Below, in pieces: positions 17,695-25,852 of a stretch of 64,000 bases of DNA (positions are counted from its first letter, which is position 1; every line of letters starts with the position of its first letter). The stretch comes from Pacificispira sp002696645. GTDB lineage: Bacteria > Pseudomonadota > Alphaproteobacteria > UBA8366 > Aestuariispiraceae. Under the pieces are notes generated by a model, which was given only the letters and a program-made list of their open reading frames with translations, did not search any database and was not told the origin of the DNA. The stretch covers positions 62,001-126,000 of the forward strand of contig NZ_JBLZHU010000003.1 of the NCBI RefSeq assembly GCF_048892425.1, read 5' to 3'. The translations under genes were made by a program, and so were the position numbers.

Positions 17695-18312
17695 TTATTG
17701 TTTCGGGGGATAGGATGGCATGAAGGGTGTTTTCAATCCGTCCGCGCCAACCGCGCCATCCGCCGTCGTCGCGATATCAAAGGCCCGCAGCATCAAGTCT
17801 GCCTGGAATGGTTCGTCCAACAGGGGTGCGTCCCGCCCCACATCAAAAAGCACATGGGTTTTGCGATCAAACTTGCCTTCAGTTACCTGCTGCAAGGTCC
17901 AACTGCCAATCTCAATCGGCTCGACTGCGGCAATACGCGCACCATTCCGATAGGTGGCATGCCAGGGTTCGCGCTCAGCCGCCCAGATCACCACCCGGCC
18001 CGATGCCCCCGGATCACGACCGGCCCAAACCAGATCATGGGTCGGAATCATCGTCACCGGACACTGGGTTGCCAGGGCCAGTCCCTTTGCCGTCGCAATG
18101 GTGATCCGTGCCCCGGTCCAGGATCCCGGCCCTACCAGAACCCCCAGCGCATCCACACCTCCCATGACATGTAATGCACGGGCGGTATGCCTTGCCATAA
18201 AGCTGGATGTCGTGCGGGCGGCGTTTTCCGCCTCCAGAAAGACGACCTGTTGATCCTGGATGGCGGCAACATAGACGCGAGACGAAATGGCAGAGATTAG
18301 AATTTTTCGCAT
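17695..18312 (-). CDS. tsaB: tRNA threonylcarbamoyladenosine biosynthesis protein TsaB
   Basis: 205 residues, the non-catalytic paralogue of TsaD that scaffolds the TsaB-TsaD-TsaE complex. The family signature is GPGSWTGARITIATAKGLALA. The N-terminus (ILISAISSRVYVA) is drifted compared with the usual ILAIDTS. tsaE lies 16 bp upstream and tsaD 20 bp downstream, which supports the assignment despite the divergence. Confidence 0.9.
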   Translation of the reverse strand: MRKILISAISSRVYVAAIQDQQVVFLEAENAARTTSSFMARHTARALHVMGGVDALGVLVGPGSWTGARITIATAKGLALATQCPVTMIPTHDLVWAGRDPGASGRVVIWAAEREPWHATYRNGARIAAVEPIEIGSWTLQQVTEGKFDRKTHVLFDVGRDAPLLDEPFQADLMLRAFDIATTADGAVGADGLKTPFMPSYPPKQ

Positions 18313-18328
18313 AAGAATTCAGACACTT

Positions 18329-18784
18329 TTACAGATCAAAGGCGAACGGCTGGGCCGCACTGAGGGTGATGATGCGGTCCTCTTCACCGGAACCAAAGGC
18401 GATGGCAATGGTTAGGGCATCCTGCGGCATGACATCGGCAATCCGCTCTGGCCATTCGACGGCCTTTATCGTTTCAGCTTCATTCAGATATCCCAGCAAC
18501 CATTCGACATCTTCCGCACCGGGAACCGCAATGCGATACAAATCGATATGCACCAGTCGACACGGATCACCATGTTCATGCACCAGATCATAGGTCGGGC
18601 TGATCACATGGTCCTGTTCCGCCACCCCCAGCCCTTCGGCCAGCCCCTTGACGAAATGAGTCTTACCCGCACCCATTTCCCCCTGCAGACACATTACCGT
18701 ACCCGCCGGAACAACCTGACCAAGCGCCCGCCCCAACGCCAGCGTTTCTGCGACGCCGTGGCAGTGTTTGACGATGCGATGCAT
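18329..18784 (-). CDS. tsaE: tRNA threonylcarbamoyladenosine biosynthesis ATPase TsaE
   Basis: 151 residues from the ATG at 18784 (MHRIVKHCHG), with AAGG upstream; a longer frame in front has no family similarity. P-loop motif GEMGAGKTHFVKGLAEGL and the TsaE-specific SPTYDLVHEH are present, as is the HIDLYRI strand. TsaE hydrolyses ATP to reset the TsaBD complex. It is the first gene of the tsaE-tsaB-tsaD-tsaC-flavoprotein operon, and the etfA terminator just upstream separates it from the ETF genes. Confidence 0.92.
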   Translation of the reverse strand: MHRIVKHCHGVAETLALGRALGQVVPAGTVMCLQGEMGAGKTHFVKGLAEGLGVAEQDHVISPTYDLVHEHGDPCRLVHIDLYRIAVPGAEDVEWLLGYLNEAETIKAVEWPERIADVMPQDALTIAIAFGSGEEDRIITLSAAQPFAFDL

Positions 18785-18869
18785 GGGACAAGCCTTCTGA
18801 TCTGATTGCACATTAGGGTAAATGCGCCGTTGCTGTAGCGTTTCAAGGTGAAAATTGTCAAGCACGCCA

Positions 18870-18909
18870 AAGAAAACGCCCCCTGCAGAGGATCTGCAAG
18901 GGGCGCTTT
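18870..18909 (-). terminator. Rho-independent terminator of etfBA
   Basis: Read on the minus strand just after the etfA stop, GCCCCTTGCAG pairs with CTGCAGGGGGC around a short loop (18878-18905). The stem is followed by GTTTTCTTT. Position and T-run fit a terminator between etfA and tsaE. Confidence 0.8.
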
Positions 18910-18929
18910 GCACCATAGTGAACAGCGGC

Positions 18930-19862
18930 TTAACCGAGTTCTTTTTCCAGGGCCGGCACGGCGTCGAACAGGTCCGCGACCAAGCCATAATCGGCAACCT
19001 GGAAGATCGGGGCTTCGTCATCCTTGTTGATCGCAACGATCACTTTGGAATCCTTCATACCCGCCAGGTGCTGGATGGCACCAGAGATACCAACGGCGAT
19101 ATACAGATCCGGTGCCACGACCTTACCGGTCTGGCCGACCTGATAATCGTTTGGCACAAAGCCCGCATCAACCGCCGCACGGGACGCGCCAACAGCGGCC
19201 CCCAGCTTGTCAGCGACCTTTTCCAGCATGCCGAAGTTTTCGCCATTCTGCATGCCACGCCCGCCAGAGATGACGATCTTGGCAGAGGTCAGTTCAGGAC
19301 GGTCACTGCTGACCACGGACTGACCGACGAAGCTGGACAAATCCTGTGCACCGGTGCCAGACACGGTCTCAATGCTGGCGGACCCGCCTTCTGCTTCTAC
19401 TGGTTCGAACGATGTCATACGGACGGTTATGATATCGGTCGCTTCCGCAGATTTCACCGTTGCGATGGCATTCCCGGCATAAATCGGGCGTTCAAAGGTC
19501 TTATCACCCAGGACTGCCGAAACTTCGGACAATTGCTGAATGTCCATCAGGGCAGCAACGCGGGGCATCACATTTTTACCGAACGTATTGGCCGGGGCGA
19601 AAACCGCGCTGTACCCATCGGCCAATTTCACAATCGCCGGGGCAACCGCTTCGGCCATCTGGTTTTCATATTCGGCGCTGTCAACCAACAGGACCTTGGT
19701 AACGCCTGCAATCTTTGCAGCGGCATCGGCAGCGGCCTGACAGCCTGACCCGATCACGGCGACATGAATGTCCCCGCCCGCAGCCTTGGCAGCAGCAATG
19801 GTGTTTAAGGTATGCGGTTTGATTTCCGCACCATCATGTTCGGCGATGACCAAATTGCTCAT
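18930..19862 (-). CDS. etfA: Electron transfer flavoprotein alpha subunit
   Basis: 310 residues, started at the second ATG (19862), which has AAGGAG seven bases upstream; an ATG two codons earlier sits on top of that site. The C-terminal FAD domain shows the ETF-alpha signature (ISGGRGMQNGENF, YQVGQTGKVVAPDLYIAVGISGAIQHLAGM). With EtfB it carries electrons from acyl-CoA and dimethylglycine/sarcosine-type dehydrogenases to ETF:quinone oxidoreductase. It lies 23 bp after etfB and ends at a clear terminator. Confidence 0.96.
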   Translation of the reverse strand: MSNLVIAEHDGAEIKPHTLNTIAAAKAAGGDIHVAVIGSGCQAAADAAAKIAGVTKVLLVDSAEYENQMAEAVAPAIVKLADGYSAVFAPANTFGKNVMPRVAALMDIQQLSEVSAVLGDKTFERPIYAGNAIATVKSAEATDIITVRMTSFEPVEAEGGSASIETVSGTGAQDLSSFVGQSVVSSDRPELTSAKIVISGGRGMQNGENFGMLEKVADKLGAAVGASRAAVDAGFVPNDYQVGQTGKVVAPDLYIAVGISGAIQHLAGMKDSKVIVAINKDDEAPIFQVADYGLVADLFDAVPALEKELG

Positions 19863-19885
19863 CTTCATTCTCCTTAAGGTGCGGG

Positions 19886-20638
19886 TTAGCTGATGACTTT
19901 TGCTTCGTTGCGCAGCTTCGAGACCAGTTCGGCCACATCAGCAACCTTCACACCAGCCTGGCGCGGGGGCGGTTCGACAACTTTGACCGTGGTCAGACGC
20001 GGGGTCGGGTCGACACCGAAATCCGCTGGGGTCTTCATGTCGATCGGCTTCTTCTTCGCCTTCATGATATTGGGCAGCGAGGCATAGCGCGGCTCGTTCA
20101 AGCGCAGATCGACCGAGCAGACGGCCGGAAGTTTGACCTTGATGGTTTCCAGACCGCCATCGACTTCACGGGTCGCGGTCGCTTCGCCATCGCCGATTTC
20201 CAGCTTGGACACGAAGGTTGCCTGGGACCAGCCCAACAGGGCTGAGAGCATCTGTGCGGTCTGATTGGCGTCATCATCAATCGCCTGCTTGCCGCATAAC
20301 ACGATGCCAGGGCCTTCCGCATCCACAATGGCCTTCAACAGCTTGGCAACGGCCAGCGGCTGCACTTCGCCATCATGCTGAACCAGGATGCCGCGATCTG
20401 CGCCCATGGCAAGCGCCGTGCGAATTGTCTCTTGGCTCTGTTGCGGGCCGATGGAGACAGCGATGATTTCATCAGCCTGACCGGCTTCTTTCATTCGCAC
20501 AGCCTGTTCGACAGCAATCTCGTCGAACGGGTTCATCGACATTTTCACATTCGCCGTTTCGACACCCGTCTGGTCCGCTTTCACACGAATTTTGACGTTA
20601 TAATCGACGACGCGTTTGACCGGCACCAAGACCTTCAT
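19886..20638 (-). CDS. etfB: Electron transfer flavoprotein beta subunit
   Basis: 250 residues of the AMP-binding ETF subunit. Recognisable parts are MKVLVPVKRVVDYNVKIRVK at the start, NPFDEIAVEQAVRMKE and the signature VDLRLNEPRYASLPNIMKAKKKPI. AAGGAG stands nine bases before the ATG. First gene of the etfBA operon. The 190-bp spacer upstream to htpX holds no gene and presumably the etf promoter. Confidence 0.96.
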   Translation of the reverse strand: MKVLVPVKRVVDYNVKIRVKADQTGVETANVKMSMNPFDEIAVEQAVRMKEAGQADEIIAVSIGPQQSQETIRTALAMGADRGILVQHDGEVQPLAVAKLLKAIVDAEGPGIVLCGKQAIDDDANQTAQMLSALLGWSQATFVSKLEIGDGEATATREVDGGLETIKVKLPAVCSVDLRLNEPRYASLPNIMKAKKKPIDMKTPADFGVDPTPRLTTVKVVEPPPRQAGVKVADVAELVSKLRNEAKVIS

Positions 20639-20828
20639 ACCCGCGTGCTCCTTTTTTGCAAATTACAGAGGGCTTCCCCCACAAAACTTAGCGGGAATGT
20701 GTAGGTCGCTCCATCCGGGTGGTCAAGCTTGGATGGGGCTAAAATCACCTGCTTTGCGACATCCATGTGGGATTTTCAGCAAAATGGATGCTTCCAGTGA
20801 CATGCCTGGCGAAACCATTATGCTGTTC

Positions 20829-21776
20829 TTACCGACCCCAGGGCCCGCGCTTTTCCGTCACGGGAATGCGGGATTTCCGCGTCGGCTGAACCCGGGGAGC
20901 GGAAGCGCGCTGGGATGGGGAGCCAACACCCATTTCCCGCGCCAATTCCTGCAGGGCGGCGATGCGGTTTTCCGTCGCGGGGTGGGTCGTAAACAGCCCA
21001 TCCATGCGACGTGCATGCAAGGGATTGATGATAAACATATGTGCCGTGGCCGGATTGCGTTCCGCCGCCTCGTTGTCAATGCGCGCTGCGCCGGCGTGCA
21101 ATTTACCAAGCGCTGAGGCCAGCCAGAGCGGATTGCCGCAGATTTCACCCCCCATGCGGTCCGCAGAATATTCGCGCGTCCGGGAGATTGCCATCTGGAC
21201 CATGGCTGCTGCAATTGGCCCGACCAACATCACGATCAACGCACCCAATCCACCCAGCGGGCTGTTGCGATTGCCGCCAAACAGGCTGCCAAACATGGCC
21301 ATACTGCCCAGGGCGGAAACAGCACCGGCGATGGTTGCCGTCACCGTCATGGTCAGCGTGTCGCGATTCTTCACATGGGCCAGTTCGTGGGCCATGACGC
21401 CCGCCAGTTCTTCGGGGGACAGCAGGCGGATCAGGCCACTCGTTGCCGCGACGGCCGCATTGTCAGGATTGCGCCCGGTCGCAAAGGCATTGGGTTGTTC
21501 CGTATCGATAATATAGACCTTGGGCATGGGCAGATCCGCACGCTTGGCCAGTTCCGCCACCGTATTGTACAGTTGGGGTGCGGAATGCTGATCGACCTGT
21601 TTCGCATTATGCATGCGCAGCACGATCTTATCAGCGTTCCAGAAGGCGATCATGTTGCTGATCCCGGCAAAGGCCAGCGCGAACAGCATCACACCCTGCC
21701 CGCCGATCAAATAGCCGCACACACCCAGCAGGGCCGTCATCGCGGCCATCAACAGCGCCGTGCGCATCGTGTTCAT
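20829..21776 (-). CDS. htpX: Membrane zinc metalloprotease HtpX
   Basis: 315 residues of the M48B family. Two N-terminal membrane helices are followed by the active site HELAHVKNRDT (HExxH), then two more hydrophobic segments around residues 145-190 and the downstream Glu in EYSADRMGGEI. HtpX cleaves damaged inner-membrane proteins with FtsH. The C-terminal ~30 residues are basic and Ser/Pro-rich, a variable tail common in alphaproteobacteria. Monocistronic by context. Confidence 0.94.
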   Translation of the reverse strand: MNTMRTALLMAAMTALLGVCGYLIGGQGVMLFALAFAGISNMIAFWNADKIVLRMHNAKQVDQHSAPQLYNTVAELAKRADLPMPKVYIIDTEQPNAFATGRNPDNAAVAATSGLIRLLSPEELAGVMAHELAHVKNRDTLTMTVTATIAGAVSALGSMAMFGSLFGGNRNSPLGGLGALIVMLVGPIAAAMVQMAISRTREYSADRMGGEICGNPLWLASALGKLHAGAARIDNEAAERNPATAHMFIINPLHARRMDGLFTTHPATENRIAALQELAREMGVGSPSQRASAPRVQPTRKSRIPVTEKRGPWGR

Positions 21777-21904
21777 TGGTGTCTTTTCCTATCCTACAAA
21801 GTGTGGAACCCCCCTAAAGATGGGACGTTTTGGCGTCAGATCAAGATAGGTCAGGGGGCCGCAATCCCCTTGCCCTGCGCCGTTTTTCGCCTATATCTGG
21901 GGGT

Positions 21905-22177
21905 ATGAGCAAACTATCCGGCCTATTCAAAACCTCAAAACCATCGGCGGCAAAGAAACCCGCCCCGATGGACCTGCCCGAAGGCGTCACACAGGACGAC
22001 CTGAAAGGCGTCGACGAACGTCGCCTGGCCGAATTAAAGGCGGAGGCCGCCGGCGAACGCTGGCGCAAGGACGCCGAAGCCAAGGGCGACGTCGAAAAAG
22101 AAGTCGGTGGCCCAAAAGGCCTGGAACCCACCCGCTATGGCGATTGGGAAAAAGCTGGACGCTGTTTTGATTTCTAA
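21905..22177 (+). CDS. SDHAF4-like protein (DUF1674)
   Basis: 90 residues. The C-terminal block EVGGPKGLEPTRYGDWEKAGRCFDF is the conserved DUF1674 motif shared with mitochondrial SDHAF4, a chaperone of the flavinylated succinate dehydrogenase subunit. The N-terminal half is Lys/Ala/Glu-rich and poorly conserved. I start at ATG 21905 in front of SKLSGLFK. Bacterial function is inferred from the mitochondrial relative. It is convergent with the flavin-binding gene at 22185. Confidence 0.82.
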   Translation: MSKLSGLFKTSKPSAAKKPAPMDLPEGVTQDDLKGVDERRLAELKAEAAGERWRKDAEAKGDVEKEVGGPKGLEPTRYGDWEKAGRCFDF

Positions 22178-22184
22178 CTGGCAC

Positions 22185-22838
22185 TTATTTCAGATAATCC
22201 GGCAGAGATATTCCCGGCAATAATCGCGGATCATCTGCTGGCGCGCCCCAGATTTCGTGGCGTGGCAGGACACCAGCCCAGACCCGTTCTGTTGCATAAT
22301 CTTCCTCAGGATCGTCCGGTGGGCCGGTTCGGACCTTGGCGGCGGCATCGTCGATTGGCATTTCAACCACGGTTGTCGCCTTCAACTCCTGATCTGTGCT
22401 GGCGCGCAATTCGGCCCAGCGACCCGGAAACAATCCCTCCATCATAACCCGCAAGGCCTCTTCCTTCGCGTCCCTGTCCGTCATCGCCTTGGCGGTGCCG
22501 TACAGCATGGCGGTGCGGAAATTGGCGGTGTGTTCAAACGAAGTTCGGGCCAGCACGAACCCATCGAAATGGGTGATTGTCACACAGGCCGGAAGCCCTT
22601 TCTTCGTTGGCTTCAACATCCGGCTGGCGGATGAACCGTGCCAATACAGAACATCGCCCACCCGCCAATGCAGCGTCGGCGTCACATAGGGCTGGCCGTC
22701 AATGCTGTAGCCGACATGGCACAGCGGCGTTGCGTCCACGATGGCATAGACGGTTTCCTTGTCATATCGCGCCTTTTCATGGGACCGGCGAATTCTGGAC
22801 CGATCCGTTGGAATAAAAGCGTCCGAACTGTCCGTCAT
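22185..22838 (-). CDS. Pyridoxamine 5'-phosphate oxidase-family flavin-binding protein
   Basis: 217 residues with the split-barrel fold: HVGYSIDGQPYVTPTLHWRVGDVLYWHGS near the N-terminus and the FEHTANFRTAMLYG strand. Members of this NimA/HugZ-like group bind FMN, haem or F420 at a dimer interface; many have no assigned reaction. The gene ends 12 bp ahead of the GNAT gene in the leftward order (GNAT first), so the two may be co-transcribed. Confidence 0.85.
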   Translation of the reverse strand: MTDSSDAFIPTDRSRIRRSHEKARYDKETVYAIVDATPLCHVGYSIDGQPYVTPTLHWRVGDVLYWHGSSASRMLKPTKKGLPACVTITHFDGFVLARTSFEHTANFRTAMLYGTAKAMTDRDAKEEALRVMMEGLFPGRWAELRASTDQELKATTVVEMPIDDAAAKVRTGPPDDPEEDYATERVWAGVLPRHEIWGAPADDPRLLPGISLPDYLK

Positions 22839-22850
22839 TTAGGGTCTTCC

Positions 22851-23300
22851 TCACTCAACAGTCATTTCATACAGATTCATCAGTGACTTTGCGCCGATCT
22901 GATCATACAGCGCCCGGGCACGGTAATTGTGATCCTGGGTCAGCCACCGCATCACTGTCCAGCCCCGATCCCGACAGATTTGTTTCAGATGCTCAAACAT
23001 GATCAATCCAATACCCCCACCCCGTGCGTCGGGAGCGATGAAAAGGTCATCCAGGAACCCCATCATCATGCCGTGCAGAGGCCTTGGCATTTCGCGATAA
23101 TGGGCCAGCCCGATCAGGCGACCCTGCCGCTCTATCACCAGTCCCTCAACGACATGGTTGGGGTCCAGAACCCAATCAAACACGATGCGGCGCTTTTCCA
23201 CACTGCTGGCGACTTTGTAAAATTCCGCGTAGCCGAGATACAGCGGGTCCCAGCCCTTATAGTCGTCAGCGGTGATCGGGCGGATGATCAGGTCGGTCAT
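22851..23300 (-). CDS. GNAT-family N-acetyltransferase
   Basis: 149 residues from the ATG at 23300 (MTDLIIRPITADDY, the usual GNAT opening). The acetyl-CoA-binding motif is visible in LFIAPDARGGGIGLIMFEHLKQ, followed by VMRWLTQDHNYRARALYDQIGA. The substrate cannot be predicted. Divergent from the MocR-type regulator at 23417 with a 116-bp spacer. Confidence 0.88.
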   Translation of the reverse strand: MTDLIIRPITADDYKGWDPLYLGYAEFYKVASSVEKRRIVFDWVLDPNHVVEGLVIERQGRLIGLAHYREMPRPLHGMMMGFLDDLFIAPDARGGGIGLIMFEHLKQICRDRGWTVMRWLTQDHNYRARALYDQIGAKSLMNLYEMTVE

Positions 23301-23416
23301 TGAGTAAATCCTTATCAGACTTCGAAACTGTCGCCTGTATGATCGATAAATGGCTTGCGAGTAAGGGCCGAATTGGAAGATTGTATGGGTCCACTTAACA
23401 ATTCGGGCATCCGGCA

Positions 23417-24910
23417 ATGGCGCGGCGTGTTTCAGATGGCACCGTCCTCCCCCTATCATTGGACCGTCACGCGGCGGAGCCTATGCATCGTCAGCTCTAT
23501 GACCAGATGCGGGCGCTGATCCTGGATGGGCGCCTGAAGGCCGGATCGCGCCTACCGTCCAGCCGGACCTTATCGCGCGAACTGGCGATTTCCCGAAACA
23601 CGGTGACCGGGGCTTTCGACCAGCTTTTTGCCGAAGGGTATCTTGTGGGAAAGGTTGGGGCTGGATCCTTCGTTTCCGACGAACTGCCCGAAGATGCGCT
23701 ATCCCTGCGCAAGGTGGATCAGAATCCAGGCGCGAGGAAACCCCGCCGACAAGGTCTGTCCCAGCGGGGGGCCAGACTGGCCGCGCTGCGCGGCGGGCGC
23801 AGCAATCGCGGTACACCGGCTTTTGCCATCGGCCTGCCGGATCTGGACAGCTTCCCGTTCGACGTCTGGTCCCGGTTGATGACCAAGGCCTGGCGACGGC
23901 CACCACGTGCCCTGTTGGCCCAGGCGGAACCTGCGGGCTATCTGCCCCTGCGCCAAGCCATTGTGGATTATCTGGCAACCGCCAGAGGGGTGCGGTGCGA
24001 GGCGGAACAGGTGATCATCGTCGCTGGCGTTCAACAGGCAATCGGCCTGGCCTGTCATGTTCTGTTGGATGAAGGCGACGTCGCCCTGATGGAAGAACCT
24101 GGCTATCCAGGCGTGCGCGGGGCCTTACTGGGGGCGGGGATCCGGCCCGCGACGGCACCGGTCGATCTGGAAGGCATCGATATCGATGCGGGCGAAGCCA
24201 AGGTTCCGGGCGCGCGCCTTGTCTGTGTCGCACCCTCCCATCAATATCCGTTAGGCGTCACCATGACCCTGGCGCGGCGGTTGAAGCTGTTGGACTGGGC
24301 GCAACGCACCGATGGCTGGGTGCTGGAAGACGACTATGACAGCGAATATCGCTATTCAGGTCGTCCGCTTTCTGCATTGCAGGGGCTGGATCGTGATGGA
24401 CGCGTTGTTTATGCAGGCTCCTTCTCCAAGGTCATGTTTCCATCCTTGCGCATCGGCTATCTGGTGGTGCCGGCCGATTTGGCGGAACCCTTTCGGTTGG
24501 CCCGTGCCGCGCTGGACGATCATCCCTCCACCATCGCCCAGCCCGCCCTGGCCGCCTTTATCGAGGAAGGGCATTTCGCCGCCCATTTGCGGCGCATGCG
24601 GCGGCTGTATGCGGAACGCCGGGCCGCCCTGGATGCGATGCTGAAAGATCGCTTGGGGGACAGGATTATCATTGCCCCGTCAGAGGCGGGAATGCATCTG
24701 CTGGCGCGGTTCACACCCGATGTTGCCCCCGGTATCAGCGACCGTGAAATTCAGAGCCGCGCTGCCGAACTGGGGGTGGCTGTATCGGCGTTAAGCGCCT
24801 ACTATGCCGACGAAACCACAGACCGGGGTCTACTGTTGGGATTTTCCGCAGTACCAATCGATGCGATGCCGGAAGCTGTTAACCGATTGATGCGTGCATT
24901 GGACCTATGA
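23417..24910 (+). CDS. MocR/PdxR-family transcriptional regulator (GntR HTH plus aminotransferase domain)
   Basis: 497 residues. About residues 20-90 form a GntR winged helix (LYDQMRALILDGRLKAGSRLPSSRTLSRELAISRNTV). A fold-type I aminotransferase domain follows, with the PLP lysine in YAGSFSKVMFPSLRIGY. MocR proteins use PLP as a ligand and control vitamin B6, GABA or other amino-compound genes. The nearest divergent targets are the GNAT and flavin-binding (PNPOx-like) genes. The stop overlaps the exonuclease start by four bases (ATGA). Confidence 0.92.
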   Translation: MARRVSDGTVLPLSLDRHAAEPMHRQLYDQMRALILDGRLKAGSRLPSSRTLSRELAISRNTVTGAFDQLFAEGYLVGKVGAGSFVSDELPEDALSLRKVDQNPGARKPRRQGLSQRGARLAALRGGRSNRGTPAFAIGLPDLDSFPFDVWSRLMTKAWRRPPRALLAQAEPAGYLPLRQAIVDYLATARGVRCEAEQVIIVAGVQQAIGLACHVLLDEGDVALMEEPGYPGVRGALLGAGIRPATAPVDLEGIDIDAGEAKVPGARLVCVAPSHQYPLGVTMTLARRLKLLDWAQRTDGWVLEDDYDSEYRYSGRPLSALQGLDRDGRVVYAGSFSKVMFPSLRIGYLVVPADLAEPFRLARAALDDHPSTIAQPALAAFIEEGHFAAHLRRMRRLYAERRAALDAMLKDRLGDRIIIAPSEAGMHLLARFTPDVAPGISDREIQSRAAELGVAVSALSAYYADETTDRGLLLGFSAVPIDAMPEAVNRLMRALDL

Positions 24911-25521
24911 ACGATACCACGACATACCCGCAAGACCCGTTCCATCCCGACAAAAAGGGGGGCGAGTTCGTCCTGTTCGACCTTGAATTCACGGCCTGGG
25001 AGGGAAGCCTGGAGCGGGGCTGGTCCGAACCCTGGGAGGCACGGGAAATCATCCAGATCGGCGCTGTCCGGGTGAAGGACGATGCCAAACTGACAGAGGT
25101 CGGTCGTCTGGTCATGTTGGTGACGCCGGTCAAAAACCCCCAGCTATCAGACTATATCATCGCCCTGACGGGAATTGATCAGGATGCCATTGATACCGAA
25201 GGCTTCGATTTTGAAGAAGCTTTGGATGTGTTCATGGATTTCTGTGAGGGAGCCCGCGCCATCCTGTCCTATTCGGGCGACCCCGATGTTCTGGCAGAGA
25301 ACTGCAAACTGCACGGTGTCAAACCGCCGAAATGGGCACGCTTTGCTGAGATTTCAGAGATTCTGGGGCGGCGTGCAGGCCCTGAATTTGCGACCAGCCA
25401 TTCCAATCAATTACCCAAGCTGGTCGGCCTGGAACCGGACGGCAAAGCCCATGACGCAATGGATGATTCGCTAGCCATCCTGTCAACACTGCGGGTCTTA
25501 AGAAGCCGCGGCGTTCTGTAA
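24907..25521 (+). CDS. DEDD-type 3'-5' exonuclease
   Basis: 204 residues with the exonuclease/RNase T fold: Exo I FDLEFTAWEG (Asp and Glu metal ligands), Exo II around ILSYSGDPDVLAENC and Exo III KAHDAMDDSLAIL (His and Asp of the DEDDh type). The FTAWEG wording resembles the KapD/ERI1-like group that trims RNA 3' ends, so RNA is the likelier substrate. It is translationally coupled to the MocR gene. A mobile-element remnant begins 9 bp after its stop. Confidence 0.85.
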   Translation: MNDTTTYPQDPFHPDKKGGEFVLFDLEFTAWEGSLERGWSEPWEAREIIQIGAVRVKDDAKLTEVGRLVMLVTPVKNPQLSDYIIALTGIDQDAIDTEGFDFEEALDVFMDFCEGARAILSYSGDPDVLAENCKLHGVKPPKWARFAEISEILGRRAGPEFATSHSNQLPKLVGLEPDGKAHDAMDDSLAILSTLRVLRSRGVL

Positions 25522-25530
25522 TCCATGACC

Positions 25531-25794
25531 TAGTGTGGTGCGCGGTTATTTGGGATCGACCAGGACGCTGTTTGCGGCGCACCGGTTAGGAGCGTTTCGC
25601 GAAGCGATGCGGGGCATCGCAAGCGGAAGGCGACGCGGCCCGGAGCGCCACAAACAGCGCCTTTGGTCCCTTTATCGGCCCGTCGGACGGCGTCGAGAGC
25701 ACTTGACGATGAACCACATCGCCTGCGCGCCCTCTCCTAGCCGACAGGCCGATAAAGGGATCCTGGTGATTCCAAATGTCCGCGCACCACACTA
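25531..25794. mobile_element. 264-bp MITE-like element with ~34-bp terminal inverted repeats
   Basis: The left end TAGTGTGGTGCGCGG and the right end CCGCGCACCACACTA are perfect inverted repeats over 15 bp. They continue imperfectly to CCAGGA on both sides (25531-25565 and 25761-25794). Both outer ends are TA, fitting a TA target duplication as in IS630/mariner transposons. Inside are two hairpins: 25564-25580 pairs with 25645-25661 (two mismatches), and CCCTTTATCGGCC at 25668 pairs exactly with 25747-25759. A smaller perfect stem GCGATGC/GCATCGC lies at 25604-25620. There is no convincing protein, so this looks non-autonomous. With the terminator it fills the 331-bp gap between the exonuclease and petC. 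Confidence 0.82.
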
Positions 25795-25799
25795 ATAAG

Positions 25800-25827
25800 A
25801 AAAGCCCGCGCCATGGCGCGGGCTTTT
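25800..25827. terminator. Perfect palindromic bidirectional terminator
   Basis: AAAAGCCCGCGCC followed by ATGGCGCGGGCTTTT is fully self-complementary over 28 bp. It gives a GC-rich hairpin with A-run and T-run on either side, so it can work on both strands. It lies 25 bp past the petC stop and just outside the right end of the MITE. Confidence 0.88.
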
Positions 25828-25852
25828 CCATCATTCATCATGAAACGCGATT

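Noticed and set aside
18855..19748. Long plus-strand frame (297 codons) antisense to etfA
   Set aside because: etfA is beyond doubt. The antisense product is rich in His/Arg/Gly with no family similarity, as expected from third-position GC bias.
25535..25834. Open frames of 82-86 codons inside the 25.5 kb inverted-repeat element
   Set aside because: They are by-products of the hairpin sequence: low-complexity Arg/His-rich products, no ribosome site, and frames open on both strands.
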